A stretch of DNA of 64,000 nucleotides, from contig JAMKCH010084916.1 in NCBI GenBank assembly GCA_023653785.1, positions 32,453 through 96,452 on the forward strand, read 5' to 3'. Under the pieces are notes generated by a model, which was not told the DNA's origin, did not search any database, and saw only the letters and a program-made list of their open reading frames with translations. This DNA comes from Ophioderma brevispina (taxonomy: Eukaryota; Echinodermata; Ophiuroidea; Amphilepidida; Ophiodermatidae). Position 1 is the stretch's first letter; each line of letters starts with the position of its first letter. The translations under genes and the position numbers were made by a program. Below are positions 49,080 to 61,399 of the stretch, piece by piece.

Positions 49080-49335
49080 GGGAGTCTAACTTTAGACAGA
49101 CCCGGGGTTAAACCATACCAGGGGTTAGACCTACATGAGGACCGCTTTGTCTTTTCATACTCTAAAGGTGTGCTGTAACAAAGTGAGCAAAATTCCTCAT
49201 GGATGGGCCGGAATGACCTATGCTATGAGGACTTTCCACTTCGTTATTTTCAACTTTTATAGTAATGTTTAAAAAACAAGGTCTACTCAAATAGGACTAA
49301 CCCTGGTTTAAACCCAGTGTAAGTTCGACTCCCCT
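49080..49335. mobile_element. Foldback MITE with ~60-70 bp arms
   Basis: Left arm about 49,080-49,150 and right arm about 49,276-49,335 are imperfect reverse complements: GGAGTCTAACTT / AAGTTCGACTCC, then ACCAGGGGTTAG / CTAACCCTGGTTTAAACCC. A partial inverted copy is at 41,690-41,822. Confidence 0.75.
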
Positions 49336-49639
49336 TGTGAAGACCACCCATTTAACACCACATCTCAGACAGAGCCCATTCCCAGTGGTGCATCCAGCGG
49401 GGTGGCAGTGGGGGAGGGGGCAAATTGCCTCAGAAATATTTTGATGGCAAAAATTGGAAAGGAAAAGACAATTCCATGCTAATATCAGCCTTTTTTGGTC
49501 CCTTCATGCTAAAGCAGCCCTTTCAGTCCCTCGACCGGGATCTTTTGCCTGTGACCGATAACACCCTTGTTGCAGCTACTGGGACTTGCCCCATCGCAAC
49601 AACCCTATGTGTACATTTATCGGAGCCATAAGAGCTTAC

Positions 49640-49998
49640 GATGATGTCCTCGGGAAGGGGAGTGGTGGATTGTCTCGGGAGTTTGGTGGATTGTGTCGGG
49701 AGGGGTGGGTGTTTCTGGTTGAGGTGTAGGGCGGGTTCTTGGGGAGGGGGCGGATGGGGTGTCTCGGGGAGGAGGAGGGGTATCTCGGGGAGGGTGTCTC
49801 GGGGAGGCGGAAGGGTATCTTCGGGTAGGGGGAGAGTGGGTGTCTCGGTGAGGGGAAGGGTGTGGTGTCTCGGGCAGGGTGAAGGGGGAGGGTGGGGGTG
49901 TCCTCGCGGGCAGGGTGAGGTGGAGGGTGGGGGTGTCAGGCAAGGAGGGGTGGGGTGGGGTGGCCTCGGGAGGGTGGATGTCAGGGATGGTGTTCGGG
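49640..49998 (+). repeat. G-rich minisatellite (TGTCTCGGGGAGGGG-like units)
   Basis: About 350 bases of degenerate units of roughly 25-40 bases, each with a GTGTCTCGGG phrase and runs of 3-6 G, on the plus strand only. The dense G runs could form quadruplexes in single strands. Long open frames across it on both strands are composition artefacts. Confidence 0.9.
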
Positions 49999-50009
49999 GT
50001 GGTCATATT

Positions 50010-53000
50010 GGAGACATTCTACATTGTAGTTGCATTTATCGCATGTTAAGATCGCAACATTCGGCGGGACATGTTTTACGGATAGATAATCCGAGTTCGC
50101 CTTGTTTAATGAGAAACTTGTTCTGTATATTTTGTTACCTTACAGATGATGCGGCAACATGAATTTTTGCTTAATTTAAGACTTTAAATTACAAAGATAG
50201 AAGGTGGTAAAAAGGCCAATTGTCGTGCTCCTTTCCATTTGATCTACAACACTGTTTTTCTCAACGAAAAACAAGTGTACACTACAATTTACATAAACCT
50301 TGAGACAAGACGACTTTGTTTTCGTATTCACTTGCTTTCACATATAAATGAATCTAACTAATTGGTATCACTTTCAAATTCAGATTTAGCATTCCAATAG
50401 TGTTCATCTAATCCACCTAAGTAATTCCAAATGTCCTTCATTAACCTTGTAGGCTACTTAATGTAGAAAAACACTCTTACTAGTAACTGTAAATTTAGAG
50501 GTTTCCACTCGTTAAATTTTATCACCCAATGATATGTGCTATTTCACACCTAGATTGCATAAATGATTAATTTAGTCAGCACATGTGCTGTTAATTGCCA
50601 GAATAAAATAACCCTAGTTAATTTGATCTCCGCAATCAACGTCACTTTTGCTCTCAGTCTGCTGTGCTACTCAGGTACGAGATGGACGTAAATAAGTACA
50701 CAAATGATGATCTTATTGTGTGTCGTCTGTTGTAACATGTTGACCCACATTTAACCCTAATCCTTATTGCCCTCTGTTTCCACGTAGGTGCACACATTTG
50801 CATGACCGTGCATACAATGGTCTTTGAGTAGTACTGAACCACATGTTGGTGACCTTGGTGACCTCATGTAACCTTGTCTCCATCCAAAACCGCCGATGGT
50901 AGACGACACATGCGTTGTGAAAGCCTTGTTATTTTTGGCAATTAATAATTATTCATGTCAATTTAATCATAGGGAAGATGGCGGTTGGCTGGGCCTGGAT
51001 TAGTTTGGGCGGCTTACACCTTAGCCAAGTGAGGGTGTAAATGGTAGCCCCGGAGCTAGCAGGACATTGTAACACATCTCAAGTACAAAAGGTTGAGTGA
51101 TTAAATATGTGGACAGACTGACAGGGACCTGAAACATAATTCTAAGGCCACAAATGGTGCATTAAGAGAGGGGGCCAAGACAAAGTTTGTATCCAGGGGT
51201 TAAATTTTAAATAGGCTAAAATTATTTAATATAAAATCAGGCCTGATATTACATGATTTTTGACCACTTTTGTCGTTCGTCACAGCGGCCATGTGTAAAT
51301 GCTTGTTTATACATGGTCATATGACACGTATTGACCAATCGTGTACGTCGCTACATAAGAGGGTGAAAACATGGATTGGGCAATAAAAGAAGCGCTATTA
51401 TCGAATCTGCTAACCTATATGTTGTAGAGGACACTTGCAGCATTGCCAGCAGCATGTAATCTTGTAGTTATAACCATTGGAAAGCGTCCTAGGCCAATCA
51501 TTAACACGATTCTTGCACAGAATCCCAGATTTCAGTTCAGTTCAGCAAATATGACAACAATACAGTAATTTATAAAGGAATTTTCTAATGTGCTAAGACC
51601 ACCATTAGACAACCCTGTGGGGATCATAAAGAGAGGTCATAGGTCATCCAGGTGTCACTTAGGGTCATTATATTCTCTGCACTTATTCTTTGACCACCTA
51701 ATCAGGACCGATTTGGGAATTGCGTTTGTCCCTAGTCTTTATTTGTCAATCCCTTTTGAACTCCACATAAGCTTAGAAGGTTAAAATCATTTTTTAAGGT
51801 TAAACAATCTCAAATCTCAATAGCCTTAACCAAGACAGGCAAGAATGCTTAGTTTGCCATAGGTATGGTGGAAAAGTTGAAAAAGCTGTTAAAGGCAAAT
51901 ACTTACGAGTCAAATGCATCCACACGGGTAATCAAGTTGCCTTTATTCATCTCAACCATTATATGTTTTTCATCATAACTTATTAACACAAGATAGGAGT
52001 CATTTTTTGTATTGGTAATCCTAGCTGTTGGCTTATAGAGGGTAACATTTGGATCGTAGTTTCAGATGACTTTAATGATGCTTTAACATTTTTGAAGAAT
52101 GAAAAAAAATTAAAAAGTGCAAAAACCAGGGTGCCCATGGAAAAATCCAAAAATGGCCACCATATTGTCCAAAAATCTATTTTTACATAATAACTTGATA
52201 AGCTTTTGTTTAATCGCCTTTCATTTTGGTGGCTAATTACATAGTTTGGCCTGACATCCAAGGAATACTCATTTTATGCAACCTTCCCTCTCACTATGAC
52301 TTTTCATTTTCTCAATATTGCAGTTTAGCTTAAAATTGGACTGCAAGGGCGCATTCCCAAAAGGGGCACATCATATCAAAAAGTTTTTGTAAATTTTAAC
52401 CAGTGGCCATCATCAGAATTTTTGATTCACCATTTGCTGAAATATAGAGCTGTGTAACATTACCATTTTCCTGTCGGCAGCAATTTAAAATAAAAATTGC
52501 GAATATACAGGGGTCAATGAAACTTTCTTGTATCGGTTTCCAATGGCATGGAATTTGTATTGATTAAAAAAGCATAGTTTTTTTAAACCTGCCAAACACC
52601 ATGTAAAGTCAAATTTTCAGCAAGTGTGCTTATAAAAACTCTTCAACACTTGAATGCTTAAATCACCATTTTCAAAGGATGCACATTTTTGCGCTCAATT
52701 TTAATCTGTCAAAACTGCATTTTCATAGAAAAACGCAGCCTCACGGTGAGATGAAAGTGGCATAGCATGCTTCCTTAACCTCAAAAACATGGGGATTGCC
52801 ACCACAATTAAGCAAATTGAAACAACAATAATTGAAGTTATGGGTCAAAAATCAAATTTTAACAATTTGGCGGCCATTTTGGACATAGGATGTTCGATTG
52901 AAAGATGAACAGAAAGGGTTCTAGGTATGCCATATCGAACAAAGTACGAAATTTTTGCACAGATCGATCGGGGATAGAATACCTTTAATACTGGGGTATG

Positions 53001-54860
53001 GCAAAATGCAAAAGTTGCACAGTACCTTGAAAATTGTGACGGGATTGGGCAAAGTCACGAAGAAGACTTTTTGCAGAATCAGCAGTCAGTAAACGTGAAA
53101 GCATGGAAGGTATTCCTAATGGTGTTGGAGCACCGCTTTATATGGATATTGCACCGGTACCGGACGCAGAGAATAGAGTTGAATTTTAATATGTTTCACA
53201 GTCGGGCTGCTACCCAGGCTATCCCGTGTTTTTAACAGAGAATTAAAAGGGATGATTAGATCAAGTTAGGCTTTATTGGATATTGTGATAATGCACAACA
53301 CTTCGGATATCATTAGTGATTTAGTGAATATTTACGGCCCAAAGAATGCCTCATGTCCGGATTTGCTAGGAAAAAAAGACAAAGAGGGCATTTAAAAATA
53401 TAAAATAAGTGTAATACCAACTTTGGCCATGTATTGTGCAGTACAACGTGGGAAGGGTTGTTAATTGTATTAGGAAACCCTCTTCTGATGATAATTAAAA
53501 AACCTTCAAAAGATATCTTATCATTATATAGTCTACATTTATATAGTCTAAATTTTGTTCTTTTTGGATATTCAATTAGGAATTTCTATAGGAAACTTTC
53601 CAAGTTTTTCCAACTATAGCACCTCTAATTTGTAAAGGTATTTATCATTTAAATCGAGGGGAAGGGTGCATAGGCTTTATTTCTTGTTCAATGAAAATAT
53701 TAAATATATTTTTTGGCGATTAAGGTAATTTTAGCAGTCATTAGTTGTAGAGAGTTTGTGTGTACGTGTCATGGTGGGCATTTTTATTTTAAAAACTTAT
53801 GAATCCTTTAATGTCTAATGCGCATCCCAAGTTTGCACTCCTTAAATGCAGAAGTTCAAATATATAATAAAGTGGGTACAATGCACCCATTAGATGTTCA
53901 GGGTGTTTTTTTTTACCTTGGAAAAAAAACGGTTATGTATACAAAAGCAAAGACTGACTGAGGGGCATATCACTCCCCTTTAGGGTCATTATTCATTTGG
54001 AAAAATTTACTATAATGGATATTTATAATGGATTCTGATTGGCCAATATTTGTACAATCTGATTCCAACAATTTAAATGGGTTTGGTGCTTAAAGGGACA
54101 TGTTGTGATCCACAATTCTCGCACAGGGGCACCCTACTTACTAAAGAGGTGAGATTTTTTATATCTGAACATTAGCCCTTAGCAAACCGTGTACTAATCT
54201 TATGCATATTTGGTAATGTAAATACGGACAGAAAGTACGGCGCAATGGGCCATCGCGCCAGTTGGAAACAATTGCTTTATACCACAAAACGCAAGGTCAG
54301 AACAACTAAAGTTTTGTGAAAAGCTATTCACAAGAATACCTAGTGAACATGAAGAAAACGAATGTGCTGTACTCATTGAAAGTACCTTAAAAAGTAATAG
54401 ACCTCTATTCCAATTGTTTTTTTAAGAATAGACAAAAGTGCTTATAGTGTTGCCTTATGTTAAACGAAAAGTAATGTTATTAGAGCCAAATTTAATTTTG
54501 ATAAGATTTTTCCATTTTTATTTTCAGAAATTTTACCACGAATATGTCAGCCCCAAAACAGAGTTTATTCATTTGAGAAGTTGTTTTTCCATGCTTATGG
54601 GATATTTTTAACATATCATGCACGGATGCAAGAGATCGGGAAAGCTCCTTCCTGGCAAATTCGTTTTTTAATGGTATGTAATTCTGCTTTTTCAAAACAA
54701 AATATTAAAAAGGAGGGATTTGGGCCAACTTTCCAGACACCTGATTTGCTCCTGCGAAAATTATTTTCAGTTCTGCCTGCAAATATGAAACATCAGTTAT
54801 AGACTACTTTAAAATTGAGTTTGCTTTGGGCGGATTTTCCGTCTTAAGGAAGGAAAGCAT
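50010..54860. other. AT-rich noncoding stretch
   Basis: No gene, RNA or transposon with clear ends recognised. All open stretches are under 100 codons and lack domains or convincing splice borders. Confidence 0.4.
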
Positions 54861-54870
54861 ACATTTTGAG

Positions 54871-55022
54871 TTAATTCTCTGTGTAATATTACATTGACCT
54901 AGTCCAGTATCAAGACTTCAAGGGATTATAATTATGCCTGACTGATTAATGCTCTTTAATCCCCATATTGAAGTCTTGACACTAGACTAAATTCGGGCAA
55001 AATTTACACGGAGGAATAATCT
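54871..55022. repeat. Foldback hairpin
   Basis: Core arms CTAGTCCAGTATCAAGACTT (54,899-54,921 with two further bases) and TTGAAGTCTTGACACTAGAC (54,968-54,989) are near-perfect inverted repeats. Weaker pairing extends to 54,871 and 55,022. MITE-like size. Confidence 0.75.
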
Positions 55023-55085
55023 CGGTTTAGCTATCGGATGAAAGGCCGCATTTTTTCTCAATGTCGTCCTGATATTTAGCAATCA

Positions 55086-56870
55086 AACCCATATATTAAG
55101 TTTGTTTGAACAATATGTTGGTGGCGAGGTGTTTGCAAGTGCCAAGTTCTCAGATCAAGTAGAAAACATGAGACACCAAATCGGAACAAAAGCACCTTCC
55201 TTTTAAATGAAAGACCAAATCGAGGGTCCTGCGGAAATCAGAAGGATGTAATCAGCACTGAAAGAAATTAAAGAATTTCTTTAATTTGCTGTAATACTGC
55301 TTTTGAGAAATGTGAGGGTGAATATTGTCTACTAAGCAAATCTTATTTAATTACTCGAAAAATAAAAACATATCATAAAGCTCATGATTAATGTAAGCAA
55401 CATTCTATAAACTTTAGCAAAGCAAACAAAACAAAAACATTTTTAATTATGAACAGCAGAATTAAAGAAAGTCTTTAATATTTCATTCAGTTGCGGAGGT
55501 ACGTGCTTCCTGATGTCAACCCTCAAAATAAGACTTCAGACTAAGTATTCACAACCTGAACACAAACATAACTTTGTTTTTACTAAATGTTTTAATCCGA
55601 TATGAAAAAAAACGTTGTCTCTACTTGTCTGACCAACCTAATCTATTTTTAATGTGAAACCACAGCTACAAAAATCTTTAAAATGAGACATTTCCAAGAA
55701 AGACGCATTTACGTCTCTTTTAGAATCAAGGTTTATTTGCCAATATTTGGAATGCTTACCATGAACACTGAATAAGCTGAATTACCCTGTCTTTAGGTTA
55801 ATCAAAATATAGTTATTTTCGTCCGTTGTATGACAGAAAAATCAAAGTATGCTTTTCTCTAGGATGGATTTACTGTAGTACGCAGTCCAAAACTTAGTGT
55901 TGGTTTCTATTATACTTGCTTGTCCAATAAACCTTTGTAACATTCTTGGTATATGTTCTCAACCATCAATGTGAATATTTAAATAAATATGTAGCATAAA
56001 AAAATACCAGTGTCCAATATAAAATAACGCATTTTGGGTATGCAACTTTAGCACATATTGTGAGTACAGGTTAGAAAGGTTTTTAAAAAGGAATTTTGTA
56101 TGTCAAATAAAAAACAAGATTAGTTTAAACAGCAGTTTCTTAGCCTCAAAATATGCCACATGGGGGTAAAATTTGTAACTCTTTACAAGCAGGGGCATTA
56201 AAAAAATAACAATTTTGAAAAAATTATTTATGCACTGGAATAAGAGTACACGGGCCCTCGAAAATATTCACAGTCAGAATGTGTTATCCCAGCTAAAAAA
56301 TAATCCAAATCATATACAATTGCTTCACATGTGGAGTAATGGATGGCTAGTATTGCAGCTGTCATCACTGTTGTGGAACTATACAATATATGGAAGGATT
56401 TCCCTGAATTTTGTATCTCATAAATTATTATTATAAATTTTACCTGCATACTATTATGATTAAAGGCCTTCTCAGGTTAGGTTGTGCCTTGTTTTTACGA
56501 GCGAGGATAATATGAAACAATTTTTATTAGCTACGAATTTTGCCGAAACCTTTTTTTTTTAAAAAGTAACAAATATTATTTGATAGGTTTTTTTTGTATA
56601 AGGAACGGCTTCTACAGTGATGCAGTCAACCGACGAGAAACTTAATTTACATTCAAAGTCTCATTGTTGTAATAATTTTTGGCAATTTGCAGGTTCAAAT
56701 TTTCAATAGACTACAGGAAAAGTCTGAAAAACTGTTCGGAGCATAGGCCTACCCCAGTTAAAATGTTTATGATGTCAACAGTAAGTTTGTTTTTGTTTGT
56801 TTTTTTTTAAGTTGATTGACATATAAAAAAATCACGTGGTTACCGGACAGAGTCTGATCGGTCCCTAGCC
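55086..56870. other. AT-rich noncoding stretch
   Basis: Nothing supported beyond short palindromes such as AAAGAAATTAAAGAATTTCTTT near 55,260. Two open frames on opposite strands at 56,215-56,449 overlap each other and neither looks coding. Confidence 0.4.
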
Positions 56871-56876
56871 GCCTGT

Positions 56877-57200
56877 GTGATTACCATTGAGCTAAGAAGT
56901 AATAAAATTACCTTTTGTTGGATCATCCTTGACCTCATCTCATTTCTCCTGGCATCTTCTATTCCCGCTTATATCATCGTTTTGTTACAAAATTTGTGTA
57001 GAACTTCGCAGGGGAATGTGGGCAATTGCCGGCGTGGGTATCCCGGTAAATTCATGGGTACAATTCATGTGCTCGGTGATCATTTACTGTGTATGGTGCA
57101 AAGTCAACAGAGTCGAGAAAGAGAATAGAATTATGCCAAAGTTTACAAACACTCGGATTTCAGTGCAACTTGCCTCCAAACAATCTAAATTCCGATCTTG
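56877..57200 (+). pseudogene. Hydrophobic ORF pair, possible receptor fragment
   Basis: Two overlapping plus-strand open stretches, 56,877-57,128 (83 codons) and 56,929-57,201 (90 codons). The first has a hydrophobic run IILDLISFLLASSIPAYII. The second has GVGIPVNSWVQFMCSVIIYC followed by basic residues. A frame change between them would give two membrane segments, loosely like the end of a rhodopsin-type receptor (NS....IIY). The resemblance is weak and the call is a guess; composition could produce it by chance. Confidence 0.15.
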
Positions 57201-58374
57201 ACCACATTTTAAAAATGAGCACCATGAGTAGTACTGAAAGAGGTGCAACGTTGTTCTAGCAGTGAGATACAAATGAAAAAGTCCAAAAAGTTTTCAGTGC
57301 CCTCGCGAGGATCGGTGGCAAGTCCGTCGCCATTTTTGGCCAGCTGATTGCCGAGTATCCAGATCGATTTCATCACAACGTATGTGATTGGCTGATGATC
57401 TGAAAATCGTCCATCTTCACCAACGAAAACCGGAAAGTGAACGCTTAGCCGACAGTATATAGCAATGTTTTTATATTTTTCTAGGTCAATGGTGCAACTT
57501 ATGCAATTACATACCCACACAAATTTAATTTATAAGGTTTTAAAAAATTATGGTTGGAAGAATTTTTACTTCCCAGATGTGCGTAGCCCAAATCACAAAT
57601 TATTCGGAATCATGTGGTCTATTTTGGATTTTTTTTTTTTCAATGGGGCCCTTGGTTTTCGGACTACTTTATGAATGAGTCCTGTGTTCGAAGTGATCGA
57701 AACATTTACCTTCTATAGCCCACCTCTATTACTAGACAAACATTTGGGGCTGTTTTTGTGTCGCCTGCTTAAGCAGAGAAAGAAAAATAGGATCACTTTG
57801 TTCCAATGTGTCGGTCTGTTGATGTCTGTTGATGTTGTTTTTGTTGTCTGTTGTGAAAAAATGGGTTATCATTTGCCTGTAATATCCACATACTGTGATG
57901 GATTTAAACAAAATTTGGTCACAGGTGCAAGGTGCACATCATGACATCCCCTCACCACACCGCGAGGATGGCAGGCGACAAAAGCGGTCGAGGACCGAGG
58001 GTATTTTTAATTGATATAATTAGGTTTGAGCTAGAGAGAAATGTTGCATTTTCCCTGTAAGAGATCGAGAAAAAACCGGGCCAACAGTTTTTTGCCCCCC
58101 ATCGTACAGCAACAAGGATCTTTCATTATTCCATCATACAGTGAATGAAGGAAGAGGGAAGAAGTAGTCATACACTTTAAAAGCATTCAAAGGTGAGCAA
58201 ATTCATATATGATCGCGACAATGGTTTAATCTAATGGTCATGAGTCCACACACAGCAGCTTTTGTCCCCTTCAAAGACTAAAACATGTGCTTTTCATGTG
58301 AAACATAGCCACTACACTCCCTGGAACCAACCAAAATTAAACCATCTAAGAAACGATTTCTTTATGATCGACGA

Positions 58375-58867
58375 TTATGCCTGTCCTAGAGTGTTTGGCA
58401 AGTGGTATATGTTATGGTCGGATACGGTTAGTGGAAATTTCGGGCAGGTTTTTATTTTCGCGAATTTCGGCAAGTTGACATAAAAACGCGAAAATAAAAA
58501 ACTCGCGAAAATAACTTTTTCCAATAGATTGTATTGCATTGATGTCAATACCCCGTGAAGTTGAATTCTTGTGCATTCAGCAAAACTGTTAAAATCGCAA
58601 AATATCTGTACGCGAAAATTTCCACTTATACGTAGGTTACAGACCAATAACCTTCTGGATTGCGGATTGTGGAGATAGCAATCACTCGATATCCCTTGGG
58701 TGTCCGAGTATTCCCATCGGCAAATGCTCTTGATGGCTTGTCGAGAATGCAAACATCCTCGTCGTCAATGTAATGGTAATTACGGTTCATTTCACACTTG
58801 AAGCAATATAGTAATTTTGATCCACGCATTTTCGGATCCTTCCAGGAAAATGTTTTAAATGTATCTC
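58375..58867 (-). pseudogene. Unrecognised ORF interrupted by a MITE
   Basis: A minus-strand frame open from about 58,867 to 58,627 with coding-like composition. An ATG at 58,829 gives MRGSKLLYCFKCEMNRNYHY, later DEDVCILDKPSRAFADG and GYRVIAISTIRNPEGYW. It stops where the MITE at 58,427-58,627 begins. If the MITE and one copy of the ATACG repeat are ignored, the frame continues 15 codons on the other side to a stop near 58,376. I do not recognise the family. It could be a terminal exon of a host gene or a piece of a transposon ORF. Confidence 0.4.
58427..58627. mobile_element. ~200-bp MITE with TTTTCGCG motifs, inside an ORF
   Basis: Ends GTTAGTGGAAATTTCGGG and CGCGAAAATTTCCACTT are inverted repeats. 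A direct repeat ATACG flanks it (58,422-58,426 and 58,628-58,632). Internal TTTTATTTTCGCGAA / CGCGAAAATAAAA forms a second palindrome. Confidence 0.75.
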
Positions 58868-59341
58868 TTTATTTTTGTGGATGGCTTGCATAGCAAAATC
58901 TGGCTATGAATGGCTTGTTTATATGAGTTACATTATAATATGTTGGATATAATTATGTGTCTGTAATTTTGTCCAAATAAGTTGAACAATTGCTCTATTT
59001 GGCCAAGCTTGGCCATCGTGTAGCATAATTATATGACACTATTACCATCATCCAGTGCCATGGTCTGCTCCCTGTGTTTGTCATAATGGTGGGCCATATA
59101 GCTAAAAGGTCAGCATTTTGTCATAACTTTCACATAAATAGCTATTTCAACCAAAGTTGGACATCATGCGGGCCATTATAAGGTGATCATTCACTTTTCT
59201 CGGGTGCTTCCCTAGGTCTGTTGTAGAGGGTGGGGATGTTGAAAAGGTCAATAATTTGCCATAACTTCTTTTCTACAATACCTATTCAAAGCTAACTTCA
59301 TCATCATGTAGGTTTTCACATAATGTCACTACCCATGTTAT

Positions 59342-59358
59342 TGGGGGGGGGGGGGGGC
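59342..59358 (+). repeat. Poly-G tract
   Basis: About 16 G residues followed by CGG, within the tandem array. Confidence 0.9.
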
Positions 59359-59692
59359 GGCTCCTGGGGTTAGGGGTGGCATTTTAAAGGTTCTCGGGGT
59401 CCATGACTCACTTATTTTAATTAGGACCCCCCTCCCCCAAAAAATATTTGTCACAAATGGAGTGGGTCAAAAAATGCATTTAATTAAGCTTTTAGGTCAG
59501 GAATCTTGTCAAAATAGCCCTCTTTGGCCCCCGATATTTCAGACACGCCTACTACCCCTGCCTGGGGTCTATAGTTATAAATTTACAACAACTTCTATTC
59601 TGGCTATTCCATCAAAGCTTGGCTATCATGTAGCTTATCACATGACACTAATACCCATTTCTTTCATTGCCCTGCAGGTGCTCTCTTAAGGT

Positions 59693-60390
59693 GTGTTTCT
59701 ATTGGGACCATTTACCGGAAAAGAGACGGATAAGGGATTAAATGTGCTCAATAGAAACTGACCTCCCTCACTATTTACCGGTAAATCAACCCGGCAAAAT
59801 TTTCCTTCTCGAGGAAGGAAAATAGCGGTGTCACTTACCGGTAAACGCCAATAGAAACACACTCCGTTCCGCGACAGTGCGCATGCAAGCGAAGAAACGG
59901 AAATTGATAATACCGCGTGATTACGATCGACGATAGGCCCTACGTGTGGATGTGTAGACTAGAGAGATGAGGGATATGATTCGGCCTGGATTCGGCGGTG
60001 CCTCCTTGATCTTACGTACATCGCTTCTCGCCGCTTGTACAACTACATGTACCTTCGAACCCTTCTCTGACGTTCACGAACATTTAACCCATCTAACCCA
60101 TCATTTGCCTCTGAATTTTGACTGTAAAATGTCAAAATTGACATCAATCCTACTATCGCAAATCCCGCCATATTTTTGTTGAAAAAGTCAACCCACAATG
60201 CTTTGCGTTGACCTCAGTGTACGACCTTTTGCCGGCAAAGTTTTATGTGGAGTTGATCGAGAGCAGCCAGGTAGTATTTACCGGTAAACAGTGCCCAATA
60301 GAAACTGACCGTTATCCACCTTTTCCTTGCTCTTTCCCGGTAAGAGATTTCCCGGTAAAATGCAGGAGCTTCAATAGAAACACGCTTTTG
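59693..60390. mobile_element. ~700-bp element with GTGTTTCTATTG inverted ends
   Basis: Left end GTGTGTTTCTATTG, right end CAATAGAAACACGC. The motif CAATAGAAAC recurs four further times inside, and TACCGGTAAA or CCGGTAAA boxes recur at least six times, arranged symmetrically towards both ends. It interrupts one unit of the tandem array. The central part is less AT-rich and has no credible ORF (59,967-60,182 is unrecognised). Confidence 0.7.
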
Positions 60391-60455
60391 GTTTTGTCAT
60401 GGGATGGGAATGTGTCAAAAACTACTCTGCAAATAGCTAATCCAATCACACTTAA

Positions 60456-60799
60456 AGGTGCAACGAGAGATTTCACATATCAGGTGTCCATAAAAAATCG
60501 AAAGTACTGATTTTTGCCCTGATGTAAAGCTTTCCCTCAGAAATAACCCCATCTGAAAGGATTAAGTTGAGAAATGTTTCTTTGGTACAAAAATTCGAAA
60601 TTTCTAATTTCGTATAGGAGCAAATATGAAATTCAGCCTATGTTTTATATTGAAATATAAGCAAATCAGAATCACCTTTTTCCTCTCTTTTAAGGCATTT
60701 CTGTAGCCAAATACAAGGTAAGAAATGTATTGTCTTTTCTATATGAAATTACTATTACGACAAAATATTTGGGTGCCTCAAAAATCTCTCGTTGCACTT
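60456..60799. mobile_element. TTAA-flanked MITE, family 2, copy 2
   Basis: 344 bases between TTAA at 60,452-60,455 and 60,800-60,803. Ends AGGTGCAACGAGAGATTTC and ATCTCTCGTTGCACTT are near-perfect inverted repeats. Matches 24,490-24,818 throughout, including TTTCTTTGGTACAAAAATT and TTCTGTAGCCAAATA. Confidence 0.9.
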
Positions 60800-61399
60800 T
60801 TAATCATTATCATATATGTTATCAATTGATATGACTACCCCATGTAATTGAGTTCCCTGGGGGCTCCTCTGGGTTTGTCATGGGATGGAGGTATGTCACA
60901 AAGGTCACCAAATTGCCAAAACTCCCATTTTTATATAAAAGCTTTTCAAACAAAACTTAGTGCTCCGCTGTCTATCATTAAAATGAATAAAATGGCATAA
61001 AGCTCAACAATTTATTTTTTTCTATAATGTGTAATAGCTATTCCAAACAAGCTTGGTCACCCATGTAGGCCTTCACAAGATGATACAGCTCATGTCATTC
61101 AATACCCGAGGGTTGCTTCCCTGGGTCTGGGTGGGGATATGTTAAAAAAAGATTAAATTTGGTATAATTTCTTTTCTGTAACAAGAATTTGCAACCAATC
61201 TTGATTCTGATGTAGGTTATTACTGGTCACTACTTCCCATGTCAATAAATGCCCCAGGGCTCACCACTGGGTCCTCTATGCATCTACAAACCTGCATGGA
61301 ATCTGTTTATACCACCATAGGCAGTCCACCATTGTTTTGTCATTTCTTGCTTCAACTAATATACAATTTTTGTTTAATTATGTGTAATAGGTGCACAAT

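Larger units (their letters stand above)
59000..61270. repeat. Degenerate ~200-230 bp tandem repeat array
   Basis: At least five imperfect units, each with GTTTGTCATGGGATGGGGATGTGT-like sequence (20 or fewer bases conserved at a time), AAAGGTCA, a GCCATAACTTCTTTTCTA phrase, AGCTATTCAAACCAAGCTTGG and CATGTAGGC. Units start near 59,070, 59,220, 59,590, 60,880 and 61,120. Two mobile elements interrupt the array at 59,690-60,388 and 60,456-60,799. Confidence 0.7.

Noticed and set aside
49617..50162. Long Pro/Thr-rich (minus) and Gly/Arg-rich (plus) ORFs
   Set aside because: Both are produced by the G-rich minisatellite; no start context or domain supports a gene.
59000..61270. CRISPR-like array
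   Set aside because: Units are long, degenerate and adjacent without unique spacers, and the genome is eukaryotic.
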